From an uncultured Acidobacteriota bacterium (GTDB lineage: Bacteria; Acidobacteriota; Terriglobia; Terriglobales; Acidobacteriaceae), in the NCBI GenBank assembly GCA_903832475.1, contig CAILBQ010000818.1:1-16728 (forward strand): a DNA stretch of 16,728 nucleotides. Direction: 5' to 3'. The notes under the pieces are model-generated. The model did no database searches and was not told the origin of the DNA. It worked only from the letters and a program-made list of their open reading frames with translations. Positions within the stretch are counted from its first letter, which is position 1. Each line of letters begins with the position of its first letter. The position numbers and the translations under genes are program-made. Shown one piece after another: positions 6,439 to 13,887 of the stretch.

Positions 6439-8880
6439 TCATGCGAGTCTGCGATGTACCGGTTTCGGCGAAAAGGCAAGGACTTCGTCCTCAATGCGCA
6501 CCGCGCAGACGTCCGTCAGCACGTTGGACGCCCAGCGATAGACGTTATGTTCCTTGACCTGGAGGCGCATGCGCTCCATGCGCAGGCGCTGCTCGCCGGG
6601 GCTCATTTCGAGCGCGGTGCGAATGGCTTCACCGACTTGCTCGACGTTGTAGGGATTGACCATCAGTGCATCTCGGAGTTCCTGCGCGGCTCCGGTGAAT
6701 CGGCTCAGGATGAGGACGCCGTCGTTCATGCGCCGGGCGGCGAGGTATTCCTTCGCGACCAGGTTCATGCCGTCGTGCAGCGCGGTCACCAGGCAGACAT
6801 CGGCTACGCGGTAAAAGCGTTGAACTTCCTCGTGGCTGCACTGGCGCTCGATCAGCAGGATGGGCTTCCAGCGCGCGGTTTCAAACTTCCGATTGATGCG
6901 CTCGACGGCTTCTTCCACCTGGATGCGCAAATGAATGTAGCTCGGGATGCGGGTACGGCTGGGTGCGGCGATCTGGATGAAGACGATCTTCTCCAGGTAC
7001 CAGGGATGCTCTTCGAGGAGAAATTCAAAAGCCAGCAGGCGCTCGACGATGCCCTTGGTGTAGTCCATGCGATCCACACCGAGCAGTATCTGCTCATTGT
7101 TCAGGCCCAGTTCGCGGCGCAGGTTGGCAACGTCGGCCTTGCGGTGCGATTCGGCGCTTCCATTTGCACCGCGCACAATCTCTGGGCCGTTTGAGGAGGC
7201 CTGGGCCATGGATGTGGAGCCAAACCCGGTAAAGGCGGAATGCTTGGCGAAGTGCTCGTCCCAGGCCACACTAATCGGGAAGGGCCGCACCATGGAAAGA
7301 TGGTTGTTGCGGCGAATGCTGAAGTGCTCCCAGTCGGTGCGGGCTTCGAGGGCGCGGTCAACGGTTTCGAGGAAATTGTTGCAGTGCGACTGGATGTGGA
7401 AGCCGATGACGTCTGCGCCGAGCAAGCCATCGACCAGTTCGGCCTGCCAGGGGCAGATGCCGAAAGCTTCGGCGTTAGGCCAGGGGATGTGCCAGAAGAT
7501 GGCCACGCGCGCATCGGGACGGGCTTTCTTGATCATGGCCGGCAGCAGCGCGAAGTGATAGTCCTGCACGAAGACGACGGGATGCTCGGTGTCGCTCATT
7601 TCTTCGACGAGCACTTCGGCGAAGCGTGCGTTGACACTCTGGTAGTACTGCCAGTCGCTGGCGCGGAAAATGGGGCGGGTGTGGGCGATATGGCAGAGCG
7701 GCCACAGGCCCTCGTTGGCGAAGCCTTCGTAGTAGCCTGCCTCTTCTTCTTCGGAAAGCCAGACGCGGCGCAGGGTGTAGCGCGGATCTTCAGGAGGAAC
7801 ACGCAGGCGGTCGTTGCTGTCGACGAAGTTACGGTCCTGGTTGCCGCTGCCGTGGGCGATCCATGTGCCGTCACAGGCCTGAAGGACGGGCTCGATGGCC
7901 GTCACCAGTCCGCTGGGGGGAACGACGCATTCGACGTCATTGCCGCGCTGCACGTGCATGTACGGTTCGCGGTTAGAAACGACGAAGAGCTTCCCGTTGC
8001 CCAGGCGTTCGCGGACGTGGACGGCGAGGCGATCGGCGGTCCAGACATGCTCGGCGGCATCGCGCAGGCGGGCTTCGGCTTCGGCGGCGGCGCGAGCCTT
8101 GGTTAGGTTTTCGGCCAGCGAGGTGACCTCGTTGGCCAGCGGCATGAGGTAGCCGAATTCTTTTGCGCCCTCGCCCACCTCGGCATCGCCCTGGCGCAGC
8201 CGGCGCAGCCAGTCGGCGGCGCGGTTCATGGGCTGCAGCAGAAACCAGCGCACCATGAAAAGAGTCACGACCACAACCAGGATGACCATGGCGACGATGC
8301 GCAGGAAGCTGCGCTTCCACACGTCGATACCCTCCAGGCGGATGTAGTCGGCGTCCATGACCATGACCAGCGCACCGACGCTGCGCTGACCGTCATGCAG
8401 CGGAATGGCGTCTTCGTACCACAGGCGCGGGGAGTCGGAGTTGACAGGCGCGGCGCGCAGCGGTCCCGGTTGCCCCTTGACCGGCGGCGGGACGGCACTC
8501 TGCGGAATCTTGACGAACGCGCTCGCTTCCTTACCGGCGTAGAGTGCGTACTTCAGCAGCTTTTCCGGCGTCTTCTGCAGCGGATAGATGTCGCCCGTCG
8601 AGGCCAGCAGCTGACCGTTGGTGTCATAGACGGCCAAGCTGGGTTGATCCGGATATTGACGCAGGAACTGGAGCAGCTTGGGCAGGGCATCCACGGGGCC
8701 GGTTTTGAGCAATTGCTCGATCTGCGGCTGGGCCCCGGCGCCGTACCACTGAATGCGACGTTCCAGGTCGGCATGCAGCGTGTGCTTGTGAGCCAATACG
8801 TCAAAATATGTCGAAGCGAGTGAAATCAGCGTAATGCCCACGAGCAGCGTTGCGACTAGGCGCAGGCGAAAAAAGTGCAT
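6439..8880 (-). CDS. otsA: membrane-anchored, sensor-fused trehalose-6-phosphate synthase (GT20)
   Basis: The C-terminal ~500 residues (about 297-797) are a GT20 glucosyltransferase that joins an activated glucose donor to glucose 6-phosphate. Visible active-site motifs are VQDYHFALLPAM (Asp440), FWHIPWPNAEAF, GVDRMDYTKGIVERL (Arg603, Lys609) and LHDGMNLVAKEY (Asp703). The N-terminal ~280 residues are foreign to normal OtsA (about 470 residues). They comprise membrane helix 1 (about 7-29), a 160-residue extracytoplasmic domain with CACHE/PDC-like features (SLAVYDTNGQLLAS, then IPLHDGQRSVGALVMVMDADYI), helix 2 (about 191-214) and a HAMP-like linker with an Ala/Glu-rich helix (LQPMNRAADWLRRLRQGD to about 275). 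A Ser/Gly/Asn-rich loop lies near residues 547-575. The ATG at 8880 has GAGGG 6 nt upstream. The adjacent otsB supports trehalose synthesis; a glucosylglycerol-phosphate synthase is the alternative and less likely. A sigma-54 promoter candidate lies 50 nt upstream. Confidence 0.92.
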   Translation of the reverse strand: MHFFRLRLVATLLVGITLISLASTYFDVLAHKHTLHADLERRIQWYGAGAQPQIEQLLKTGPVDALPKLLQFLRQYPDQPSLAVYDTNGQLLASTGDIYPLQKTPEKLLKYALYAGKEASAFVKIPQSAVPPPVKGQPGPLRAAPVNSDSPRLWYEDAIPLHDGQRSVGALVMVMDADYIRLEGIDVWKRSFLRIVAMVILVVVVTLFMVRWFLLQPMNRAADWLRRLRQGDAEVGEGAKEFGYLMPLANEVTSLAENLTKARAAAEAEARLRDAAEHVWTADRLAVHVRERLGNGKLFVVSNREPYMHVQRGNDVECVVPPSGLVTAIEPVLQACDGTWIAHGSGNQDRNFVDSNDRLRVPPEDPRYTLRRVWLSEEEEAGYYEGFANEGLWPLCHIAHTRPIFRASDWQYYQSVNARFAEVLVEEMSDTEHPVVFVQDYHFALLPAMIKKARPDARVAIFWHIPWPNAEAFGICPWQAELVDGLLGADVIGFHIQSHCNNFLETVDRALEARTDWEHFSIRRNNHLSMVRPFPISVAWDEHFAKHSAFTGFGSTSMAQASSNGPEIVRGANGSAESHRKADVANLRRELGLNNEQILLGVDRMDYTKGIVERLLAFEFLLEEHPWYLEKIVFIQIAAPSRTRIPSYIHLRIQVEEAVERINRKFETARWKPILLIERQCSHEEVQRFYRVADVCLVTALHDGMNLVAKEYLAARRMNDGVLILSRFTGAAQELRDALMVNPYNVEQVGEAIRTALEMSPGEQRLRMERMRLQVKEHNVYRWASNVLTDVCAVRIEDEVLAFSPKPVHRRLA

Positions 8881-8939
8881 GAAGAACCCTCAATAAGACA
8901 AGAAAGCGGGCGTATGACAGAAAAGATCGTCCACTGGTA

Positions 8940-8956
8940 TGCACGTGGCGTGCCAG
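8940..8956 (-). promoter_or_regulatory. sigma-54 (-24/-12) promoter candidate for otsA
   Basis: The minus strand reads CTGGCACGCCACGTGCA. Against YTGGCACG-R-N3-TTGCW the -24 block is a perfect eight-base match, and the -12 block (GTGCA) differs in one base; the R position is also off. The invariant GG and GC are exactly 10 nt apart. The predicted start is 8929, giving a 49-nt leader with a good ribosome binding site before the otsA ATG at 8880. The divergent neighbour encodes a sigma-54 activator, which strengthens the call. Confidence 0.7.
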
Positions 8957-9023
8957 CCGGACCTAAGGGTTTAGATGCAGGTTACGCCCGGGGACGGTGA
9001 CAATTTTACGTTCTTCGGTAAAA

Positions 9024-9129
9024 AATACCTGTCGAGCCAGAAGCTTGGATGTGCCTTTGACCGCTGTTGAACGCGGTAATCCGAGCAGCATCCGTCCAAA
9101 GTTGGAGGAGAAGCCTCGGGACAGGTATT
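9024..9129. repeat. 10-bp inverted repeat between otsA and the sigma-54 activator
   Basis: AATACCTGTC (9024-9033) and GACAGGTATT (9120-9129) are perfect inverted copies 86 bp apart. They lie about 95 and 200 bp upstream of the predicted otsA start, where enhancer sites for sigma-54 activators usually sit. A second nested pair (GGATG/CATCC around ACCGC-N8-GCGGT at 9060-9077) lies between them. The region also holds the leader of the activator gene. Binding is inferred. Confidence 0.4.
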
Positions 9130-9183
9130 AGGCTTGAAGCGGTTGCAAGCTGGAGGCGAACCCGATATTGTTCCACCAAGGTC

Positions 9184-11526
9184 ATGACCGACAACATGCG
9201 CCCGTTTGATTCCTCCGAACAGGACGCAGCGACTGGGTTTGCGCACGTTCAAACAGAGCTCGCTCCCTCCGCGTTTCACAGTCTTTTCGAGTTTTCTCCG
9301 GATGCCATATTCATCACGGACGCCGCCGGGGTTATCCGAGGAGCCAATCCGCGTGCCGTTGAGCTTTTTGGGTTCAGCGTCGATGAGCTGGTGGGGAAGA
9401 GGATCGAGATGCTGGTCCCCGCCCGATTTCGCCCACGCCATCCGCAGCGGCGCGAGAAGTACCAGGCACATCCGCGCGCCCGGCAGATGGGGGCTGCGTT
9501 GAATCTGTTTGGTTTGCGGCGAGATGGCACCGAGTTTGCCGTGGATATCATGCTCAAGCCGATGGAAACGGAGAAGGGGACCATTACCTTCAGCTTTGTG
9601 CGCGACGTGTCCGAACAGCGCGCGGCTGAAGAGGCGCTGCGCAGCAATCATCAGCAGATCAGCTCCATTCTGGCCAGCGTGCGCGACTATGCCATTTACA
9701 TGCTGGATCAGGACGGCCGGGTAGCTACCTGGAGCCCTGGAGGCGAACGCATCAAGGGTTACACCGAGGCGGAGATTCTGGGCCGGCCCTTTGCCACGTT
9801 CTTCCCTGAAGAGGATGTGATGCGGGGTCTTCCAAAGGAACTGCTGCGGCTGGCAGCCGAGCGCGGGCGCATCGAGCAGGAGGGATGGCGCATTCGCAAG
9901 GACGGGTCGCGCTTCTGGGCCGACAGCATCCTAACCGCCATTCGCGATTCCGCGGGAGCCATCACCGGCTACGCCAAGGTCACGCGCGACTTCACCGACC
10001 GCAAGCGGGCCGAGGAATCGATCATGCTGCAGTTGAGCAGCGCCCTGCTGGCCAACGTGGATGTGCGCAAGCTGCTGGCCGCCATCTCGGCCAGCATCAG
10101 CGAACTGATTCCCCACGATTGCGCCACGCTGGCCCTCTACGACGATAAGAGCGAGATGCTGATCGCGCAATTTTTGAGCAGTGACCAGGAAGAAGCGCCG
10201 ACGAGTGAGGTACGGATTCCGGTGGTGAATTCGCCTGCCGGCGCAGCGTTTCTCCACCGCGAGCCGGTGCTGCTGCCGAACATGCTCGAATCGGAGTTTG
10301 CACCCGAGTCGATGCAGCATCTGACCTCTCTCGGCATGCAGTCCGGATGCTGGGTTCCTCTGGTGCATCGAGGCGACGTCATCGGCACCATGATGGTGGG
10401 GAGCCGGCTCGAGGCGGGTTTTGGTCACCAGGAAGCCGACCTGCTCATCCAGGTCGCGGACCAGGTGGCTATGGCTGTCAACAACGCCATGGCTTTCCGG
10501 CAGATCAGCGAATTGCGCGACCGGCTGCGGCAGGAAAAGCAGTATCTCGAGGAAGAAATCAACCTGGAGAAGCGTTTTGAAGACATCGTGGGCGACAGCG
10601 TGGGTCTCCGCTACGTGCTAAAAGAGATCGGCACGGTGGCGCCGACCAATGCGACGGTGCTGATCCAGGGAGAGACCGGGACGGGCAAGGAATTGCTGGC
10701 GCGCGCCATTCATCGGCTGAGCACGCGCAGCGAGCGCACCTTCATCAAGGTGAATTGCGCGGCGATCCCGGCTGGCCTGCTGGAAAGTGAGTTGTTCGGG
10801 CACGAGAAAGGCGCATTCACGGGGGCCATCGCGCGCAAAATTGGCCGTCTGGAGTTGGCGCATGAGGGGACGCTGTTCCTCGACGAAGTGGGCGAGCTGC
10901 CGCTGGAGCTGCAGCCCAAGATCCTACGCGCCCTGCAGGAGCGGGAGATTGAGCGGCTGGGCGGAAGCCGGGCCATCCCGGTGAATATTCGCCTGATCGC
11001 GGCCACGAATCGCGATTTGGGCCAGATGGTCAAGGATCGCGAATTCCGCGCGGATCTTTATTACCGCCTCAAGGTTTTTCCCATCTTTGCCCCGCCTTTA
11101 CGTGACCGGCTGGGCGATATTCCCATTTTGGTGCGGCATTTTGTCGCGGCGCACAGCCGACGCATGGGCAAAACCATCGAATCCATTCCGCCCGCGACGA
11201 TGGAAGCGTTGACGCGCTGGGACTGGCCGGGAAACATCCGTGAACTGGAAAACTTCCTGGAGCGCTCCGTCATTTTGACCCGCGGCCCGGTGCTCTACGT
11301 GCCGCTGGCGGAGTTGAAGATCGAAAAGCCGGACCCGGCGCCGGTACATGAGCGCCCAACCCTGCACGAAGCAGAGCGGGAACACATTCTGCGGGTTTTG
11401 CGGGAAACGCGGGGTCAGATTGGCGGCGCGGATGGGGCAGCGGCTCGTCTGGACCTCAAACGGACGACGTTAAATTCGAAGTTAAAAAAGCTTGGTATCG
11501 AGCGAAGTGACTATATTTCGTCGTAA
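9184..11526 (+). CDS. PAS-PAS-GAF sigma-54-dependent transcriptional activator (FhlA-like)
   Basis: A 780-residue cytosolic sensory activator of sigma-54 RNA polymerase. Domains in order are PAS 1 (about 30-145), PAS 2 (about 155-275), GAF (about 285-440), a short coiled coil (QEKQYLEEEINLEKRFEDIV), the AAA+ ATPase (about 467-700) and a Fis/FhlA-type helix-turn-helix (about 735-775, GAAARLDLKRTTLNSKLKKLGI). The ATPase has Walker A GETGTGKE, the sigma-54-contacting loop GAFTGA, Walker B GTLFLDEVGEL and RADLYYRL. No receiver domain or membrane helix is present, so it senses an internal ligand or redox/gas signal directly. I chose ATG 9184, as upstream sequence is not domain-like; the ribosome binding site is poor (AAGG only 3 nt away), and TTG 9067 is an in-frame alternative. 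It is divergent from otsA, whose promoter candidate is of the sigma-54 type, which suggests otsAB as its target. Confidence 0.93.
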   Translation: MTDNMRPFDSSEQDAATGFAHVQTELAPSAFHSLFEFSPDAIFITDAAGVIRGANPRAVELFGFSVDELVGKRIEMLVPARFRPRHPQRREKYQAHPRARQMGAALNLFGLRRDGTEFAVDIMLKPMETEKGTITFSFVRDVSEQRAAEEALRSNHQQISSILASVRDYAIYMLDQDGRVATWSPGGERIKGYTEAEILGRPFATFFPEEDVMRGLPKELLRLAAERGRIEQEGWRIRKDGSRFWADSILTAIRDSAGAITGYAKVTRDFTDRKRAEESIMLQLSSALLANVDVRKLLAAISASISELIPHDCATLALYDDKSEMLIAQFLSSDQEEAPTSEVRIPVVNSPAGAAFLHREPVLLPNMLESEFAPESMQHLTSLGMQSGCWVPLVHRGDVIGTMMVGSRLEAGFGHQEADLLIQVADQVAMAVNNAMAFRQISELRDRLRQEKQYLEEEINLEKRFEDIVGDSVGLRYVLKEIGTVAPTNATVLIQGETGTGKELLARAIHRLSTRSERTFIKVNCAAIPAGLLESELFGHEKGAFTGAIARKIGRLELAHEGTLFLDEVGELPLELQPKILRALQEREIERLGGSRAIPVNIRLIAATNRDLGQMVKDREFRADLYYRLKVFPIFAPPLRDRLGDIPILVRHFVAAHSRRMGKTIESIPPATMEALTRWDWPGNIRELENFLERSVILTRGPVLYVPLAELKIEKPDPAPVHERPTLHEAEREHILRVLRETRGQIGGADGAAARLDLKRTTLNSKLKKLGIERSDYISS

Positions 11527-11573
11527 TGACGATATTTCGTCTTCGTCACTTCGTCACTTGAGGTTCGTCACTT
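11504..11573. repeat. cluster of short direct and inverted repeats at the activator's stop codon
   Basis: Two near-identical 15-mers, TGAC-TATATTTCGTC (11508-11522) and TGAC-GATATTTCGTC (11527-11541), repeat with a 19-bp period across the stop codon. Three copies of CGTCACTT follow at 11544, 11552 and 11566. GAAGTGAC (11504-11511) is the inverse of GTCACTTC (11546-11553), so a hairpin could form. There is no T-run, so this is not a standard terminator. It also lies 116-185 bp before the STAS gene and might be regulatory. Confidence 0.5.
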
Positions 11574-11688
11574 TGGTCTGTCTCGCCCGTTCCATTCCCT
11601 AAGTCCAATATTTGCAATACATAGTGGTTATGACTGCGCTCGGAATGGCTTTGGCCACGCAAGTGCCATAGGAAGGGTGCGGCGCAGG

Positions 11689-12003
11689 ATGAGCCACGAT
11701 ACGTTACGAATCTCGACAGAAAAAATTGACGAGGCGATGGTGATCCGGCTGGATGGCCGCGTTGCCGGACCATGGGCGGCCGAACTGGTTCGCGTCTGGT
11801 CGGAAAACGCAGGATTGTTCGACCAGCGCAAGACCACCCTCGATATTCGCAACGTGACCTACGTGGACGAGCCAGGGAAAACCATCCTGCGCGACATTTT
11901 CGATCAGACCCAAGCGGAGCTGCTCGCCAGCACTCCGTGGACCCGATACCTCGCAGAAGAAGTGATGCGTAACCGCGCAAACCATGTTGAAGAGGAGCTA
12001 TAG
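11689..12003 (+). CDS. small STAS-like domain protein
   Basis: A cytosolic protein of 104 residues with the pattern of a STAS (anti-sigma factor antagonist) fold: strand ISTEKIDEAMVIRLDGRV, then TTLDIRNVTYVDEPGKTILRDIF, then AELLASTPWTRYLAEEV. In true antagonists such as SpoIIAA the loop after this strand reads DSSG and the first Ser is phosphorylated. Here the loop reads DEPG, so the phospho-acceptor is a Glu. It is therefore unlikely to be switched by Ser phosphorylation. The stop lies 2 bp before the Crp/Fnr gene, so the two are co-translated and probably act together. I chose ATG 11689, with AGGAAGG 12 nt upstream; an in-frame GTG at 11677 abuts that site and is less likely. STAS assignment is by motif only. 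Confidence 0.75.
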   Translation: MSHDTLRISTEKIDEAMVIRLDGRVAGPWAAELVRVWSENAGLFDQRKTTLDIRNVTYVDEPGKTILRDIFDQTQAELLASTPWTRYLAEEVMRNRANHVEEEL

Positions 12004-12005
12004 AT

Positions 12006-12716
12006 ATGCAGACCATGCGACACACCATGAGTGAAGGCCGAAGCCAGACCCAGCGGGTTGGCGACTTTTTCCAGAAACTTTCCCCAGTTGCGCTGAAAGA
12101 TCTCGAGTCGTTTGAACACCCCACACTCATGCCCGCAGGCCGCGTATTGTTTTCTGAAAAACAGACACCTCCTGGAATCTTCATCATTCATTCCGGCGAA
12201 GTGAAGCTTTCGATCAACTCGAGCGATGGCAAGCGGTTGATTCTTCGCATTGCGCGGCCGGGCGAGATCCTGGGGCTGACCTCGGCGCTTTCTGGCTGTC
12301 CCTGCGAGATGACAGCCGAGACGCTCTACCCGGCGCGTATCGCGGCCATCGCGCGGCGCGACTTCCTCGGCTTTCTGCTCCGCCACCCAGAGGTCTACCA
12401 GGCCGTCACTGAAGAGCTGAGCCTGCAGTTGAGCATGGCCTGCGAACAGCTTCGCACGGTGGGACTGTCCTCTTCCGCACCAGAGAAGCTGGCCCGGTTG
12501 CTGCTCGATATGAGCGAGCATGGGCAGAAGACCGACCGGGGCACGCGCTTCCGCTTCTCGCTTACGCATGAAGAGATCGGCGAATTCATCGGGACCTCAC
12601 GCGAGACGGTGACGCGCACGTTGAGCGTCTTCAAGCATCGTCAGCTGGTGGCCTTTGAAGGTTCGACGCTGACCATCCCCAACCGCGTTGCTCTGGAAAG
12701 CTTCGCCAATTGCTGA
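12006..12716 (+). CDS. Crp/Fnr family transcriptional regulator 1
   Basis: A 236-residue regulator with an N-terminal cyclic-nucleotide-binding-like beta-roll (about 20-130), a long dimerisation helix (about 125-155) and a C-terminal winged helix (FSLTHEEIGEFIGTSRETVTRTL, about 184-206). The recognition helix has Arg-Glu-x-x-x-Arg as in CRP (R180, E181, R185), which predicts TGTGA-type half-sites. The cAMP pocket Arg-Ser of CRP is absent: the equivalent stretch reads GLTSALSGCPCEMTAE, so cAMP is probably not the ligand. CPC (residues 98-100) offers two Cys inside the effector domain. It starts 2 bp after the STAS stop with GAGGAG upstream, so both form one operon. It closely resembles regulator 2 at 14022 and may bind the same sites at 12868 and 13914. 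Confidence 0.9.
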   Translation: MQTMRHTMSEGRSQTQRVGDFFQKLSPVALKDLESFEHPTLMPAGRVLFSEKQTPPGIFIIHSGEVKLSINSSDGKRLILRIARPGEILGLTSALSGCPCEMTAETLYPARIAAIARRDFLGFLLRHPEVYQAVTEELSLQLSMACEQLRTVGLSSSAPEKLARLLLDMSEHGQKTDRGTRFRFSLTHEEIGEFIGTSRETVTRTLSVFKHRQLVAFEGSTLTIPNRVALESFANC

Positions 12717-12761
12717 GCCATTGCCCCACAAGGACCGGGGATAGATGTGCATAGATACAAC

Positions 12762-12798
12762 GAGGCAGGCATCGAGGTTTTGCCTGGATGCCTGCCTC
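12762..12798. repeat. stable 12-bp hairpin after Crp/Fnr regulator 1
   Basis: GAGGCAGGCATC (12762-12773) and GATGCCTGCCTC (12787-12798) are a perfect inverted repeat around a 13-nt loop. It lies 45 bp after the regulator stop. The following bases are ATAGAAAAG, not a T-run, so it could stabilise the mRNA 3' end or act as a factor-dependent terminator rather than an intrinsic one. Confidence 0.5.
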
Positions 12799-12866
12799 AT
12801 AGAAAAGTCCGAAGCGTGACGAGACAAGCCAGATCGAGGGCATGCAATGGCCGACCTTTGGCCGAG

Positions 12867-12909
12867 CGTGACTTGCATCACTGCATAACCCCGGCATTGC
12901 GAATCTTAT
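12867..12909 (+). promoter_or_regulatory. CRP-type operator and -10 candidate of the universal stress gene
   Basis: GTGA-CTTGCA-TCAC (12868-12881) is a perfect GTGA-N6-TCAC palindrome core centred at 12874.5. A weak -10 candidate TCTTAT (12904-12909, four of six) predicts a start at 12916, which puts the operator at -41.5, the class II position of CRP-activated promoters. The short leader still contains GGAGG (12920-12924) before GTG 12930. The distance match supports the call; the -10 itself is weak. Confidence 0.5.
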
Positions 12910-12929
12910 GAATGCATCCGGAGGAAGCC

Positions 12930-13835
12930 GTGAGGAGAAATGTGAGCGAGCGATCGATTCCGCTACATGCACTCGCCGCACCTGACCACATCCTTGTGGC
13001 GGTGGACTCCAGGGATGCCGAGTTTCTGGTCTCCTATGCGATTGCCCAGGCAAAAAGCAACAACGCGCATGTGACGCTGCTGCATGCCATTGTTCCCATG
13101 AATGCCATGGCGGTCGAGGGCGGCGCGGTTCCTTACATCAACGATATGTCGATCGAGCTGAACGCGCAGCGCATGCTGCGAGAGTTAGCCCGGGAACTCG
13201 ACCTGCACGGCATTGCATGGGATATCTTGACCCGCCATGGCTACGCGCCCACGGTCATCTGCGACGAGTTGAATCGCACCGGCGCCACGCGTCTGATCAT
13301 GGGGACGCACGGACGCAAGCACCTGGCGCAGTTCGCGCTGGGATCGGTGGCGCAGGAGGTCTTGCGCAATGCGCATGTACCGGTGTTTGCAGTCGGGCCG
13401 CACGCCCACCGCAAGGCCGGCCGCGAGATCCCGCGCAAGATCCTGCACCCCGTTTCACTGACCGGCCACTATGAGCCGAGCGTGAAGTTTGCGCTCGACC
13501 TGGCGCGCATCCATCATGCGGAGCTTCACCTGCTGCACGTGCTTCACTCAGAACTCGAAGCCAATGCCGAGCCTGGCCAATCGCTGGACTGGGCTGAGAA
13601 TGCGATGGCCGAATTGATCGCGGGGGAGAAGGGCGAGAAGCTGGAGATTCGCACGAACGCGACGTTCGGAAATGTTATACGTGAAATCTTATTCGCGGCA
13701 GCAGTAGCAGATGCAGATTGGATAGTTGTTGGCGTCCATGCCAATGGAGCGCGCTGGCCATTAAATAACAGCACGGCGTATCGAGTGTTAGCGGAAGCCA
13801 ATTGCCCGGTGTTAACGATTCCCCACCATTTTTAG
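12930..13835 (+). CDS. tandem universal stress protein (two UspA domains)
   Basis: A 301-residue cytosolic protein made of two fused UspA domains. Domain 1 (about 15-155) begins DHILVAVDSRDAEFLVSYAIAQAK and ends with the ATP-binding signature GTHGRKHLAQFALGS, i.e. G-x2-G-x9-G-S. Domain 2 (about 165-300) keeps the fold pattern (ILHPVSLTGHYEPSVKFALDLA, ADWIVVGVHANGARW) but its loop reads GVHANGARWPLNNSTAYRV, so the second Gly and the G-S pair are lost and ATP binding there is doubtful. Such tandem proteins act in stress, low-oxygen or starvation survival, with targets usually unknown. I chose GTG 12930 (GGAGG 5 nt upstream). ATG 12912 has no ribosome binding site and precedes the predicted transcript start; GTG 12942 is also possible. 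It lies between two Crp/Fnr genes and behind a CRP-type operator. Confidence 0.9.
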   Translation: MRRNVSERSIPLHALAAPDHILVAVDSRDAEFLVSYAIAQAKSNNAHVTLLHAIVPMNAMAVEGGAVPYINDMSIELNAQRMLRELARELDLHGIAWDILTRHGYAPTVICDELNRTGATRLIMGTHGRKHLAQFALGSVAQEVLRNAHVPVFAVGPHAHRKAGREIPRKILHPVSLTGHYEPSVKFALDLARIHHAELHLLHVLHSELEANAEPGQSLDWAENAMAELIAGEKGEKLEIRTNATFGNVIREILFAAAVADADWIVVGVHANGARWPLNNSTAYRVLAEANCPVLTIPHHF

Positions 13836-13887
13836 GGCTTTTCCGCCGCTTTCGCGATTCCTGAAACCTAGATCAGGATATCTTTGT

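Noticed and set aside
6454..8106. Plus-strand frames of 246 and 288 codons
   Set aside because: Both lie antisense to the GT20 domain and linker of otsA. They have no ribosome binding sites or domains, and codon pattern favours the minus strand.
11650..11666. Second -24/-12-like element (GG-N10-GC) before the STAS gene
   Set aside because: Apart from the GG and GC pairs the match is poor, and the predicted start at 11678 would lie after the ribosome binding site AGGAAGG, so the STAS message would lack it.
12848..12864. GG-N10-GC element before the universal stress gene
   Set aside because: Only about half of the sigma-54 consensus positions agree, and the CRP-type operator with its downstream -10 explains the region better.
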